A DNA stretch of 64,000 nt, taken from positions 992,001 to 1,056,000 of the forward strand of contig NZ_CP069178.1 of the NCBI RefSeq assembly GCF_016812035.1. Reading direction: 5' to 3'. A program made the translations under genes and the position numbers. Below are positions 53,946 to 63,106 of this stretch, piece by piece. The stretch is from Bulleidia sp. zg-1006 (GTDB lineage Bacteria > Bacillota_I > Bacilli_A > Erysipelotrichales > Erysipelotrichaceae). The notes below the pieces were generated by a model. The model had not been told where the DNA came from. It worked only from the letters and a program-made list of their open reading frames with translations, and ran no database searches. Position 1 is the stretch's first letter. Each line of letters starts with the position of its first letter.

Positions 53946-55042
53946 AAAAGTGAACCTCCTGAATCTAAATCAAATAAGTGTATTTTATTTAAGTCAAAAG
54001 CCACCGATAAATTTTGTGTATTTTTATCTAAAATCCTTAATGGAGCTCTAATGATGAGTGTTTGCCCTTGAATATCTCCATGAAGGATATATTCATGCCC
54101 CAGCATTTCCTTTACATGAATTTTAAAATCGAAAACCGCACTCGGAAATGTACATTTAACAATATCTTCCACATAAATATCTTCCGGTCTTATTCCCACC
54201 ACCAAAGGTTTTCCCTTATATTCTTTTAAACTCGCTAACATGAATTCTGGTATATCAAAATTCATTGTTCCATCTATCAAGAACTGTTTTCCATCAAATA
54301 TCCCTTCCAAAAAATTGATTTGTGGACTACCTAAAAAGCCGGCAACGAAACGATTAACCGGTTTTTCATAAACTTCTTCCGGGGAACCCACTTGCTGAAT
54401 ATAGCCATCTTTCATCACAACAATTTTATCCGCCATTGTCATCGCTTCTGTTTGATCATGCGTTACATAAATGGTGGTTGCCTTAATTTTTTTGTGGAGC
54501 TCAATCAGCTCTGTTCGCATTTGGATTCTTAATTTAGCATCCAAATTACTTAATGGTTCATCCATAAGATAAACCTTAGCGTCTCGTACAATTGCTCTTC
54601 CTAAAGCGACACGTTGACGCTGCCCACCAGATAATTGTTTTGGCTTTCGTTCTAAATATTCTTCAATACCCAAAATTTTTGCGGTTTCATGCACTTTTTG
54701 TTCTATCACTTCCTTTGGAACTTTATTGTTTTCTAAGGAAAAAGATAAATTTTTATAAACGGTCATATGAGGATATAAAGCATAGTTTTGAAAAACCATG
54801 GCAACATGTCTCTTTTTCGCTTCCACTTCATTGACCTTTTTACCATCAATCCACAATTCTCCTGCACTAATATCTTCCAAACCGGCAATCATTCTCAAGG
54901 TCGTTGTTTTACCACAACCTGAAGGTCCAACAAAAACAACAAATTCTTGATCTTGGATATCCAAATTAAAATCATGAACCACATGTGTCTTATTGTTATA
55001 AACTTTATTGATATCTTTTAATTTTACATTGACCATTATCAC
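53942..55042 (-). CDS. Sugar ABC transporter ATPase (MsmK/UgpC type)
   Basis: ATPase of a CUT1 carbohydrate importer, 366 residues. Walker A is GPSGCGKTTTLRMIAGLE (38-55), Q-loop MVFQNYALYPHMTV, signature LSGGQRQRVALGRA, Walker B VYLMDEPLSNLDAKL and H-loop IYVTHDQTEAM. The C-terminal TOBE-type regulatory domain (about 235-366) has VGIRPEDIYV. It completes the importer with two permeases and a lipoprotein. Confidence 0.92.
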   Translation of the reverse strand: MIMVNVKLKDINKVYNNKTHVVHDFNLDIQDQEFVVFVGPSGCGKTTTLRMIAGLEDISAGELWIDGKKVNEVEAKKRHVAMVFQNYALYPHMTVYKNLSFSLENNKVPKEVIEQKVHETAKILGIEEYLERKPKQLSGGQRQRVALGRAIVRDAKVYLMDEPLSNLDAKLRIQMRTELIELHKKIKATTIYVTHDQTEAMTMADKIVVMKDGYIQQVGSPEEVYEKPVNRFVAGFLGSPQINFLEGIFDGKQFLIDGTMNFDIPEFMLASLKEYKGKPLVVGIRPEDIYVEDIVKCTFPSAVFDFKIHVKEMLGHEYILHGDIQGQTLIIRAPLRILDKNTQNLSVAFDLNKIHLFDLDSGGSLL

Positions 55043-55052
55043 ATTCCTCCTT

Positions 55053-55877
55053 TTATTTCATACCACTCATGGTAATGCCTTTAATAAATTGATTTTGGAA
55101 AAGAATAAAAATAGCAGAAGCAGGAATCATAATCAAAGAAGCGGCCGCCATCGTTGCTGACAAGTCGGACATATGTTGTGCACTGAAAAAGGATAACGCT
55201 AATGGTAATGTCATATTCTTTGCTGAATTTAGCATAATCAGTGGAGTTAAATAATCATTCCAAAGAGCTAAAAAGGTAAAAATCGCTAAACTACCAATGG
55301 CCGGCTTAATCGATGGTAATACAATTTTAAAATAGATTTTTAAGTCAGACGCATTGTCCAACATGGCGCTTTCAAACAATTCTTTCGGCAAGTCATCAAT
55401 ATATTGCTTACAAAGGAAAATGCCAAAGGCATTGAAAAAAGTAGGCACAATGAGGGCAATTAATTTATCATACCAGCCCAATGTAGAAATCAACAGAAAA
55501 TTAGGAATCATCATAGCCGTTGCCGGTACCATCATCGTCAACAGGATGATATAAAACATTGTTTTTCTTAACTTAAATCGATATTTAGAAAGCACAAAGC
55601 CTATGATAGAACTAGTAAATAAAATAACTACGGTGTCGATAATCGTAATGAATAAACTATTCAAAAGCCATCTAAAAAATGGTGATTTTGTCAGAACTTT
55701 GATATATCCGGCCAACGTAAATTTTGTGGGTAATAAATGCTGTGGTTCTAACAAAATTTCGGATGTCGATTTAAAAGAATTTGAAAGCATCCAAAAATAT
55801 GGTGCTAAAAAAAGTAGAGAAAAAACCACCAAACAAACAATACGAATCATTTTTGATATTTTTATATCTTTTTTCAT
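55053..55877 (-). CDS. Sugar ABC transporter permease (MalG type)
   Basis: Membrane permease with six hydrophobic segments in 274 residues. The EAA loop is ELFESAMLDNASDLKIYFKIVLPSIK-like, seen at about 175-200 with LPKELFESAMLDNA and VLPSIKPAIGSL. The CUT1 signature PYFWMLSNSFKS is at the N-terminus. It lies 11 bases upstream of the ATPase gene and 4 bases downstream of the other permease. Confidence 0.9.
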   Translation of the reverse strand: MKKDIKISKMIRIVCLVVFSLLFLAPYFWMLSNSFKSTSEILLEPQHLLPTKFTLAGYIKVLTKSPFFRWLLNSLFITIIDTVVILFTSSIIGFVLSKYRFKLRKTMFYIILLTMMVPATAMMIPNFLLISTLGWYDKLIALIVPTFFNAFGIFLCKQYIDDLPKELFESAMLDNASDLKIYFKIVLPSIKPAIGSLAIFTFLALWNDYLTPLIMLNSAKNMTLPLALSFFSAQHMSDLSATMAAASLIMIPASAIFILFQNQFIKGITMSGMK

Positions 55878-55880
55878 AAG

Positions 55881-56756
55881 TTAATACTCCCAATCCACTT
55901 GTGTTTTCTTTTGTTCAATGAAAGATAAAATCATGATGATGATGAAAAGAACGAGTGAAACAGCCGAGGCATATCCCATATCTTTATGTTCAAAAGCTGT
56001 TTTGTAAATATATCGGGAAAGAACCAAACCGGAATTTTTTGAACCATCTTTCAAAATCAAAACAGAAAATTGAGCAAACATTTGAAAATGACTAATTAAA
56101 GTCTGCACCAACACAAATTGAAAAGTCCGACCCAATAGAGGTAAAGTGATTTTAAAAAATTTTCTAAATTCACTAGTATTATCTAAATCACTAGCCTCAT
56201 AAATGTGATTTGGAATACCATCCATCCCGGCTGAAAATAAAATAATGTTATATCCCACATCCACCCAAAGAGTATAGACAATAACCGAAATCATTAATAC
56301 ATTAGGATCCCCGAGCCAATTAACACTTCCTAGACCAAGCGCATTTAATCCCATGTTTAATAGTCCTGTATCCGTTGGAAAAATTGATCTTGAAAAAACG
56401 ACTGATGTGGCAACGACCGGTGCAATACATGGTAAGAAAAAAATCATACGAAATAGACTTCTTACTTTATTGGATTTAAAACGACTAATAAAATACGCTA
56501 AAGCTAAAGAAAGACAGATATTTAAGAAAACCGTCCCAAAAACAAAAACAAATGTATTTTTCATAGCCACTAGGAATTCTTTATCTTTTAATAACTTTAC
56601 AAAATTTTCAAAGCCAACAAAAGCATTGTTATCACGCAAGGGATTATAGTTGAAAAAGGAGATGGCTAAACCTATTCCAATTGGAATCACAATGAAAATG
56701 AACATAAATACAACCGTTGGTATTATCACGGAATAAATAAATTTTTTATTTTTCAT
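55881..56756 (-). CDS. Sugar ABC transporter permease (MalF type)
   Basis: Partner permease, 291 residues, six hydrophobic segments. The EAA-loop version is NHIYEASDLDNTSEFRKFFK, followed by ITLPLLGRTFQFVLVQT. The N-terminus VMFIFIVIPIGIGLAISFFN is a typical first helix. An attenuator hairpin separates it from the binding protein. Confidence 0.9.
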   Translation of the reverse strand: MKNKKFIYSVIIPTVVFMFIFIVIPIGIGLAISFFNYNPLRDNNAFVGFENFVKLLKDKEFLVAMKNTFVFVFGTVFLNICLSLALAYFISRFKSNKVRSLFRMIFFLPCIAPVVATSVVFSRSIFPTDTGLLNMGLNALGLGSVNWLGDPNVLMISVIVYTLWVDVGYNIILFSAGMDGIPNHIYEASDLDNTSEFRKFFKITLPLLGRTFQFVLVQTLISHFQMFAQFSVLILKDGSKNSGLVLSRYIYKTAFEHKDMGYASAVSLVLFIIIMILSFIEQKKTQVDWEY

Positions 56757-56776
56757 AAGTCCTTCTATCTACTGAT

Positions 56777-56807
56777 AAAATTGGCAAGGATAGATTCCTT
56801 GCCAATT
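56777..56807 (-). terminator. Attenuator-like terminator between the sugar-binding protein and permease genes
   Basis: Perfect inverted repeat of TTGGCAAGGA (56781-56790 and 56796-56805, 5-base loop), followed by TTTTAT on the minus strand. It lies 3 bases after the lipoprotein stop. Partial termination would raise binding protein above permease. Confidence 0.75.
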
Positions 56808-56809
56808 GC

Positions 56810-58102
56810 TTATTTCTTCTTCAGAAAAGCATTCGCTTTTTTATTTAATTCTTTCAGTGCTTCCTCTATCGTCTTATATTCATTTGAACAATATTTAACA
56901 AAAGTATCATTCACAACCTCTTTCAAACGATCGGTATTGAAGCGACCAATGAATTGAGAATTATCCAAAATATCTAATAACACTTTTGTATAAGGCATTT
57001 CCTTTTGATAAGATGCACTTTGAGAAATTTCTTTTTGGGCAGGAATTTGAGTACAACGAATATTTAATTTTTCCATTACTTTTGGTTGATAAACATATTC
57101 AATAAACTTCTGAGCGGCCGCCGCTTCCTTTGATTTTGCATTAATAGCTAAGGACCATCCCGTTTCAGCCGCAAATCGGTGTTGATTGGTATACCAAGGA
57201 ACCCCAACATAATCAAAGTCTTTTCCTAATTTAAGATTAAACGATTGAATCCCTTCCGAAACAATCCATGGTCCTCGAGGAACCATCATTGCTCGTTTGG
57301 CATATAATTGTTGATAACCCTCTAAATTACCTCCGCCAGTCAGCCCCTCTAAATTTGTTACTTTATCTTCTTTCACCAATTTAGCTAATTCTGCAAAGGA
57401 TTTTTTGGCTTCTGCAGTCTCGAAATTAAAAGCTGTGCCATCTTCATTGATATAAGCTCCCTTTTGTTGAAGAATAAAGGACAAGAAATAATAAGATACG
57501 GAATCCCAGTTAACAAAATCAAACCCTTTTACTTTAAATTTATTCCCATCTTTTCTAGTTCCTTTAATAGCTGTTTGTTTTAATTCTTCCCAAGTTTTCG
57601 GCACTTTCAAACCAGCTTCTTTTAATAGATGAAGATTAACCACCATACCTCCATTTTCAATATTAAACTCAATCGGTACAGCATATAATTTATTTTTATG
57701 CACCAAAGCACCATAAGTTGCTGGATAGCATTCTTTTTTCACTTTTTCAGCAAATTCTTTTGGAATTTCTTTTAAAGCTCCTGTTGGCGCAAAATCTAGG
57801 GCCCAACCACCCCACAACTCATAGATATCAGCACCTCCTTCTTTATTAATCAAAGAAGTTTGTACCTTCGATTCAAAATCATTATAAGGAAATGTTTCCA
57901 ATTCTACACGAATATTTGGATTTTCTTTTTCAAAATTCGCTATGATATCCTTATACGCATTATTCCAAGGTTCATTTTGATGAGCCCACATCTTCAAAAC
58001 GACTTTTTTATCGGATTTTTGGCTTGTGCTAGAACCCTTAGAACATCCGGCAATATTGACTAAGAAAAGTATTGCCATAATGGCACTAATTATTTTTTTC
58101 AT
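56810..58102 (-). CDS. Sugar-binding lipoprotein of CUT1 ABC importer
   Basis: Extracellular substrate-binding protein, 430 residues. Signal peptide with lipobox VNIAGC (Cys20). Type I SBP features [33 protein letters not shown] and WGGWALDF. The substrate is not predictable. Its gene overlaps the GH4 gene by 17 bases, so it is translated from that message. Confidence 0.9.
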   Translation of the reverse strand: MKKIISAIMAILFLVNIAGCSKGSSTSQKSDKKVVLKMWAHQNEPWNNAYKDIIANFEKENPNIRVELETFPYNDFESKVQTSLINKEGGADIYELWGGWALDFAPTGALKEIPKEFAEKVKKECYPATYGALVHKNKLYAVPIEFNIENGGMVVNLHLLKEAGLKVPKTWEELKQTAIKGTRKDGNKFKVKGFDFVNWDSVSYYFLSFILQQKGAYINEDGTAFNFETAEAKKSFAELAKLVKEDKVTNLEGLTGGGNLEGYQQLYAKRAMMVPRGPWIVSEGIQSFNLKLGKDFDYVGVPWYTNQHRFAAETGWSLAINAKSKEAAAAQKFIEYVYQPKVMEKLNIRCTQIPAQKEISQSASYQKEMPYTKVLLDILDNSQFIGRFNTDRLKEVVNDTFVKYCSNEYKTIEEALKELNKKANAFLKKK

Positions 58103-59441
58103 GTACTTTCTCCATATCGATTGTTAGTGTTTTAAAATAAGATAAGTATTCTTTATTTTGATTTAACATTTCTTGAACCATCTCTTTCACTTCTGTCATA
58201 CTACATACCGCAGCTGTCAAAGGATCATATAAACAAGCTTGATAAACAAGATTTGGATCTCCATTTATGGCTGCCTTCACTGCCAATTCTTCAATCATGG
58301 CAGAGTTATTCACTAAGATGGATAAGTGGTCTGGAAGGGTGACTTGTTTAATTGGTGTGATACCTTCTTTGGTAGCGACCACCGGAACTTCCACACAAGC
58401 TCCTTCTTTTAAATTCGTTACCAAATTATGATTTTTTAAATTGCCATTGAAGAAAAATGGTGTTTGATCGCCAAAAATAGCATTAAAGATATTGGAGGCA
58501 TATTCTTGACCTCTCTCTAGCTCGACATCACTTGAATTTAACCATTCTTGATATTCCTTTTCCCAAGTGTCTTCTCTACCTAAATATTCATCCAGAATAT
58601 ACGCATGAGCTCCCGGATTCCAACCTGTTCCATGCGTACAATACTTTTCAATTAAATCAGGACGTTTTCTAAACCAAGATACATATTCAGAATTATGACC
58701 GGAAGATTCTGTCACAAAATAACCAAGATTTTTAAACATTTCAATTCGGACCGGTTCTTCATTAGCAATTTCTTCTCGCTGAATCGCTTTGTAGATATCC
58801 GGGTAAGCATCTTTGCCATCGACCTTATATTCCAAATAGAAAGCTTGATGGTTAATCCCGGCACAGGTATATTCCACCTTCTTATCACTCGCGCCAATCC
58901 ATCTTGCCAGCATTTCTGCCGTTCCTTGAACACTATGACATAAGCCTGTAATATTCATCTTAGTCATGGACTGTAGATAGCTAACCAACATTGCCATTGG
59001 ATTTGTGTAATTTAAAATAACAGCATTCGGACAAACTTCTTCGGCATCACGAATGATATCCAAGATGACCGGAGCTGTTCTTAAAAAGCGGAAAATCCCG
59101 GAAGGACCACGTGTATCACCAACACAGACATCCACACCATATTTTTTTGGAATTTCAATGTCGTGACGCCAAACATCCACGCCACCTTGTAAAATGGTAA
59201 TCAAAACACCATCGGCCTTTTTTAAGGCTTCCCTTCGATCTAATGTTCCAACCACTTTGGCAGGATATTTCCCTGCATCAATTATTTTTTGAACCCCTTT
59301 TACTGCATACTTTAAACGAATTGGATTGATGTCCATCATGTAAAGTTCACAGTCTCGAAATGCTTCAAAGGTCAAAATGTCGCGAACCAGATCTTTCGTA
59401 AAATCAAGAGAACCGGCTCCAATAAAAGCAAACTTTTTCAT
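58086..59441 (-). CDS. GH4 family glycosidase, MelA-like (NAD- and Mn-dependent)
   Basis: Cleaves a glycoside through an oxidation-elimination route needing NAD and divalent metal. [18 protein letters not shown] binds [12 protein letters not shown] and [14 protein letters not shown] (metal Cys) and AGINHQAF (metal His) are as in MelA, then ESSGHNSEY. The 451 residues align along nearly all of E. coli MelA, an alpha-galactosidase. The loop [15 protein letters not shown] differs from the GDTLGPGGIMR version, so alpha-galacturonide or other uronides cannot be excluded. Uptake is by ABC, so the substrate is unphosphorylated. Promoter region holds an operator palindrome and a cre-like site. Confidence 0.88.
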   Translation of the reverse strand: MKKFAFIGAGSLDFTKDLVRDILTFEAFRDCELYMMDINPIRLKYAVKGVQKIIDAGKYPAKVVGTLDRREALKKADGVLITILQGGVDVWRHDIEIPKKYGVDVCVGDTRGPSGIFRFLRTAPVILDIIRDAEEVCPNAVILNYTNPMAMLVSYLQSMTKMNITGLCHSVQGTAEMLARWIGASDKKVEYTCAGINHQAFYLEYKVDGKDAYPDIYKAIQREEIANEEPVRIEMFKNLGYFVTESSGHNSEYVSWFRKRPDLIEKYCTHGTGWNPGAHAYILDEYLGREDTWEKEYQEWLNSSDVELERGQEYASNIFNAIFGDQTPFFFNGNLKNHNLVTNLKEGACVEVPVVATKEGITPIKQVTLPDHLSILVNNSAMIEELAVKAAINGDPNLVYQACLYDPLTAAVCSMTEVKEMVQEMLNQNKEYLSYFKTLTIDMEKVHEKNN

Positions 59442-59454
59442 TTCCTCCTCCTAT

Positions 59455-59481
59455 GTTTAGTAAACATTATATTTGTTTACT
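59455..59481. promoter_or_regulatory. Operator-like palindromes for the LacI-type regulator
   Basis: GTTTAGTAAAC (59455-59465) is a perfect 11-base palindrome. AGTAAACA (59459-59466) and TGTTTACT (59474-59481) form a second dyad. A related GTTTAGTAAAT lies at 59581-59591 near the regulator start, so both the operon and the regulator may be controlled. Confidence 0.65.
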
Positions 59482-59516
59482 TTCTATAATTGAATTATAT
59501 TCTGAAGTTTTTTCTT

Positions 59517-59530
59517 TGTAAAGGCTTACA
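59517..59530. promoter_or_regulatory. cre-like site
   Basis: TGTAAAGGCTTACA fits the cre pattern except for one base in the central CG. It lies between the divergent GH4 operon and its regulator. Catabolite repression is likely but less certain than at 27.6 kb. Confidence 0.5.
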
Positions 59531-59610
59531 GCAAAAAATAATGACTTTTTATTGAAATATATGATAGAAAGAGTTAAAATTGTTTAGTAAATATTTCACA
59601 AGGAGAAAAA

Positions 59611-60600
59611 ATGACCACTATTAGAGCTATAGCAAAAAAATTAAATCTATCCCCCGCTACTGTTTCTAGGGTTTTAAAAGAAGACCCTGCTTTTAAGATT
59701 TCCAACGAAACCAAAGAAAAAATTTTGCAAACCGTGCAGGAATTAGGCTATAAACCAAGAAAATACAACAACAAACAATCAATTCATATTGGAATACTCA
59801 TGTCTCTTACTTATACCTATGGAGATTCTTTCTTTTATGATATTTTGGCAGGTATACAAGAATACTGTTCCAAGCATGATGTCGTCATTTCTCTGATTGC
59901 CAATTACGAGCAATTTCATGACAATTATTCTCATATTGAAAATCAGTTAAAACAACTCGATGGACTCATTGTTACAGATTTGCCCAATCAAAGAGAAGAA
60001 TTTCTATCTAGTCTACACTGTAAGTTTGTTTTCATTGATCATTTTGTACCTGGTTACGCAAACATTGGTTACGATAAAGTTCATGCTAATCAACTCATTA
60101 TGAATCATTTATTTCAAAGTCATTATCAAAAAATTGCCTATATCGGGGGCACAAGCGATGATAATTATTATCATCCTATTCGCTTAATGGTCTATAAAAA
60201 CGCCTTAGATGTTCATGGAATCAATTTTGATTCAAGTTATCTATTTGATTGCCAATGGAATGCAGAAATATGTGCTGAAAAGGTTGATGAATTGCTGGAA
60301 CGACATCCGGATGTTGAAGCTATCTTTGCCGGATCAGACGCCCTAGCAACCACCGTTATTTCAAGATTAAAAGAACTTGGAAAAAATTGTCCTGATGATA
60401 TTGCTGTCGTTGGTTTCAACAACAATCCCCTTTCCGCCAATTTTGACCCACCTATAACAACCGTTGACTTACCATCCAAACAAATGGGATATGAAGGAGC
60501 TAAGTTATTATCCAAACAAATCAAAACCAATACGCAATATAACTATCAACTTCTTCTCCCTGTTGAATTGATCGTTCGACAATCCACAAAAAAAGAATAA
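59611..60600 (+). CDS. LacI/GalR-family transcriptional repressor
   Basis: DNA-binding helix-turn-helix at the N-terminus (IRAIAKKLNLSPATVSRVLK, residues 4-23) and a periplasmic-binding-like effector domain (about 60-329, with VFIDHFVPG, AIFAGSDALATTVISRL and DIAVVGFNNNPLS). 329 residues. Divergent from the GH4 ABC operon with operator palindromes between them, so it most likely represses that operon until the sugar is present. GGAGAAAAA precedes the ATG. Confidence 0.92.
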   Translation: MTTIRAIAKKLNLSPATVSRVLKEDPAFKISNETKEKILQTVQELGYKPRKYNNKQSIHIGILMSLTYTYGDSFFYDILAGIQEYCSKHDVVISLIANYEQFHDNYSHIENQLKQLDGLIVTDLPNQREEFLSSLHCKFVFIDHFVPGYANIGYDKVHANQLIMNHLFQSHYQKIAYIGGTSDDNYYHPIRLMVYKNALDVHGINFDSSYLFDCQWNAEICAEKVDELLERHPDVEAIFAGSDALATTVISRLKELGKNCPDDIAVVGFNNNPLSANFDPPITTVDLPSKQMGYEGAKLLSKQIKTNTQYNYQLLLPVELIVRQSTKKE

Positions 60601-60609
60601 AAAATGAAG

Positions 60610-60720
60610 TGAACCCCCAAAAATTGGATAAGCAATTAAAGGAGATTTACTTTTTATTATGGCAAAACTTACGAGAAAACAGAAAATGAAAATCTATCAC
60701 AAAAGAAACTGTTAAATCTC
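60610..60720 (+). mobile_element. IS3-family left-end remnant with broken OrfA start
   Basis: TGAACCCCCAAAAATTGGAT (60610-60629) looks like an IS3-type end. It is followed by an ATG at 60659 coding MAKLTRKQKMKIYHKRN and then stop. The residues match the start of IS150-group OrfA proteins (HTH N-terminus). A frameshift after about 15 codons would continue KKLLNLYQA, so the copy is decayed and the rest is gone. Confidence 0.65.
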
Positions 60721-60756
60721 TATCAAGCATGAAAAAAGGCGTTTTTCTTTTAACAG

Positions 60757-62025
60757 CTAAATTCCCCAAATAAACCAAGTGAATAGACCGCCACCAATGA
60801 CAGCTACTAAGGTAAACGGGATACCAATCTTCATAAAATCTTTCGTGCTAACCTCATAACCGGCACGATTTAAGATACCAATACCGGTGATATTTGCGGT
60901 AGCTCCAATCGGTGTTAAATTACCACCTAAAGTAGATCCGATCAATAAGCCAAAATAAAGAAGCGTTGGTTGAATACCCATATTCATGGCAATACCTTGC
61001 ACCACCGGTAACATTGTCGCTACATAAGGAATATTATCCACAAAAGCTGAAAGCACAACCGATACTACCAATATCAAAACATACATCAATAGAACAGAAT
61101 GACCGCCAATCTTCACAAAAAGCTTCGCAATCTCCGTAATCACACCAGCATCAGTAATACCTTGAATGACAATAAACAAGCCGGTCAATAGTAATAAAGT
61201 CTTAACATCAATCGCTTTCATCACCAATAAAGCATTTTCTTTCTTTTTACGAATAAGCACTTCATATAACAATCCAAATAATGCAAATCCTACGCAAATC
61301 ATACCATTGGTTAATTCTGGTTTATTTTCAAATTGAGAAGCGAAAATCAAAGAAGCAACCATCCCCATTAACAAACCACTAGGCACCAAATTCATTACCT
61401 TCGTTTCCACTTGAACCGATACTTTTTCATTTTCTTTCCGAAACAAGAACAATAAAACAGGTATTGTTAGTAAAGCCCCTATCTCTGTTGAAAAAGCAAT
61501 CGATAGTCGACCTTGATAAAAGAAAAAATCATTAAAACTCATATGGGCATAAGCACCTAATAAAATAGAAGTTGTGTCCCCCACCAAAGTCGCCGCTCCT
61601 TGTAAATTAGAAGAGACTGAAATGGAAATAATAATTGGGATTGGATTGATATTTAGCTTCTTAGAAACCGATAAACCAATTGGTGCTAACATCAATAAAG
61701 TCGCTACATTATCGACAAAGGCACTCACGATTCCCGCAAATAAACTTAATACAATCACTGCCCATTTCACATTTGGTGTCATCTGAAGTAACTTTTCTGC
61801 CATCAACATTGGCATTTGCGACTGAATAAATAATTCAACAACCATCATCGTTCCCGCTAGCATCAAAATCACATTCCGGTTGATTGCCCCGAGAACATGA
61901 GAAATTGGTAAGATTCCCACTAACACAAAAAGAACAGCCGCCCCTAAGGCAATATAAGGGCGATAGTTCGGCAAAAATAAAAGTAAGCCATACATGACAA
62001 TAAAAATTCCAAGAGCCAGTGCCAT
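60757..62025 (-). CDS. ArsB/NhaD/SLC13-superfamily permease
   Basis: Ion or anion transporter with about ten hydrophobic segments, 422 residues. Two inverted halves are visible by paired motifs: FVDNVATLLMLAP (about 105-117) and FVDNIPYVATMLPV (about 335-348), and SVSSNLQGAATLVGDTTS and GSTLGGNLTPIGATANITG in the substrate-binding loops. It could move arsenite, Na+ or dicarboxylates. No ars genes adjoin it, so the substrate is open. Confidence 0.85.
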   Translation of the reverse strand: MALALGIFIVMYGLLLFLPNYRPYIALGAAVLFVLVGILPISHVLGAINRNVILMLAGTMMVVELFIQSQMPMLMAEKLLQMTPNVKWAVIVLSLFAGIVSAFVDNVATLLMLAPIGLSVSKKLNINPIPIIISISVSSNLQGAATLVGDTTSILLGAYAHMSFNDFFFYQGRLSIAFSTEIGALLTIPVLLFLFRKENEKVSVQVETKVMNLVPSGLLMGMVASLIFASQFENKPELTNGMICVGFALFGLLYEVLIRKKKENALLVMKAIDVKTLLLLTGLFIVIQGITDAGVITEIAKLFVKIGGHSVLLMYVLILVVSVVLSAFVDNIPYVATMLPVVQGIAMNMGIQPTLLYFGLLIGSTLGGNLTPIGATANITGIGILNRAGYEVSTKDFMKIGIPFTLVAVIGGGLFTWFIWGI

Positions 62026-62067
62026 AAATTCTCCTCTTTCGACATTCTAATATCTTAACACTTTCAG

Positions 62068-62073
62068 TATAAT
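62068..62073 (+). promoter_or_regulatory. -10 of a probable leaderless transcript (SAM-fold gene)
   Basis: TATAAT ends 7 bases before the ATG at 62081. No ribosome binding site lies between. The -35 is poor. Confidence 0.5.
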
Positions 62074-62080
62074 AGTAGAA

Positions 62081-63106
62081 ATGAATATCCAAGTTTCTAA
62101 AACATTAGATGCCTTTTTTAATCGTTGTCTAGCCCATATCCAACAAGACTATAAAGCTGATTTTTTGGCTTATCATGTAACCAAAGCTGGCGAAAGAAAG
62201 GTTCAGAAATTACTCCAAGAAGCTAACTTTGCGGAATTTCAAGGTCCTAAGAAAGAATGGCCCTCTCTTTTTCTATCCACAAAAGAATGGGAAAATAATC
62301 CCTATCACCAGCAGATTCACTTAGATTATGTTAAAGATGAACATTTCTCTTTCAAGAAAGAAAAGACAGCCGGTTTTGAATTATTCAATAGTGATGAAAT
62401 TCAAAAAGATCCGCAACGGGAATTAAACGATTGGATGAAATTAAGAGCCATGGATCAACACTTTGAAACTCTTTATCTCTATCAAGACGATAAGGATTGG
62501 ATGATGGATGCTCCAAGTGAATACAATACTAATTATCGCCCTGCTCAAAAGGCTCATGGAAAAGTACTTACCTTCGGTTTGGGAATTGGCTATTTCCTAT
62601 GGTTTGCTTTGGATAATCCAAAGGTTAAAGAAATTACCGTAATTGAAAAAAGTGAAGCTGTTCTTTCGATGTTTCAGCGCTTTCTTTACCCACAATTCCC
62701 ACAAACAAAAAAAGTTCATTTTATGTTAGGTGATGCTTTTGATTATTTTAATGAAGAATATCTAAATTCGTTTAATTATGTGTACACGGATATTTGGCAA
62801 TCTCCACAGGACGGTTTATTTCTAATCGAAAAATTATTGGAACAAGTTGATCTCCCTTTAGAGAAAGGCGATTTTTGGATTGAAGAAAGTTGCTATGAAG
62901 TCATGTGGACACTTAGCTTCTGGTATTTTTATTCCTTATACACAGGACAAGATTTTCAAATGAGTGAATCCTATCAGTCTTTATACAAAAAAATCCAACT
63001 GTATTACAGTCGGATTGATGAAACATTAGAGGAAGAAAAAATCAAATTTTATATCTATGACACCCAAACCATTCGTCATATTCTACACCAACCATGGCAA
63101 GAATAA
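62081..63106 (+). CDS. SAM-dependent methyltransferase-fold protein (unknown substrate)
   Basis: 341 residues. Residues about 160-185 have a Rossmann-like start LTFGLGIGYFLWFALDNP followed by ITVIEKSE, the glycine loop and acidic residue of class I methyltransferase/spermidine-synthase-like folds. NYVYTDIWQSPQDGLFLIE fits the later strand. The N-terminal 130 residues are not recognised. It has 24 bases of convergent overlap with mgtE at its 3' end. Probably leaderless. Confidence 0.6.
   Translation: MNIQVSKTLDAFFNRCLAHIQQDYKADFLAYHVTKAGERKVQKLLQEANFAEFQGPKKEWPSLFLSTKEWENNPYHQQIHLDYVKDEHFSFKKEKTAGFELFNSDEIQKDPQRELNDWMKLRAMDQHFETLYLYQDDKDWMMDAPSEYNTNYRPAQKAHGKVLTFGLGIGYFLWFALDNPKVKEITVIEKSEAVLSMFQRFLYPQFPQTKKVHFMLGDAFDYFNEEYLNSFNYVYTDIWQSPQDGLFLIEKLLEQVDLPLEKGDFWIEESCYEVMWTLSFWYFYSLYTGQDFQMSESYQSLYKKIQLYYSRIDETLEEEKIKFYIYDTQTIRHILHQPWQE

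Noticed and set aside
60757-62025. Arsenite resistance operon
   Set aside because: The permease has the ArsB/NhaD fold but there is no arsR, arsA or arsC nearby, so an arsenic role is unsupported.
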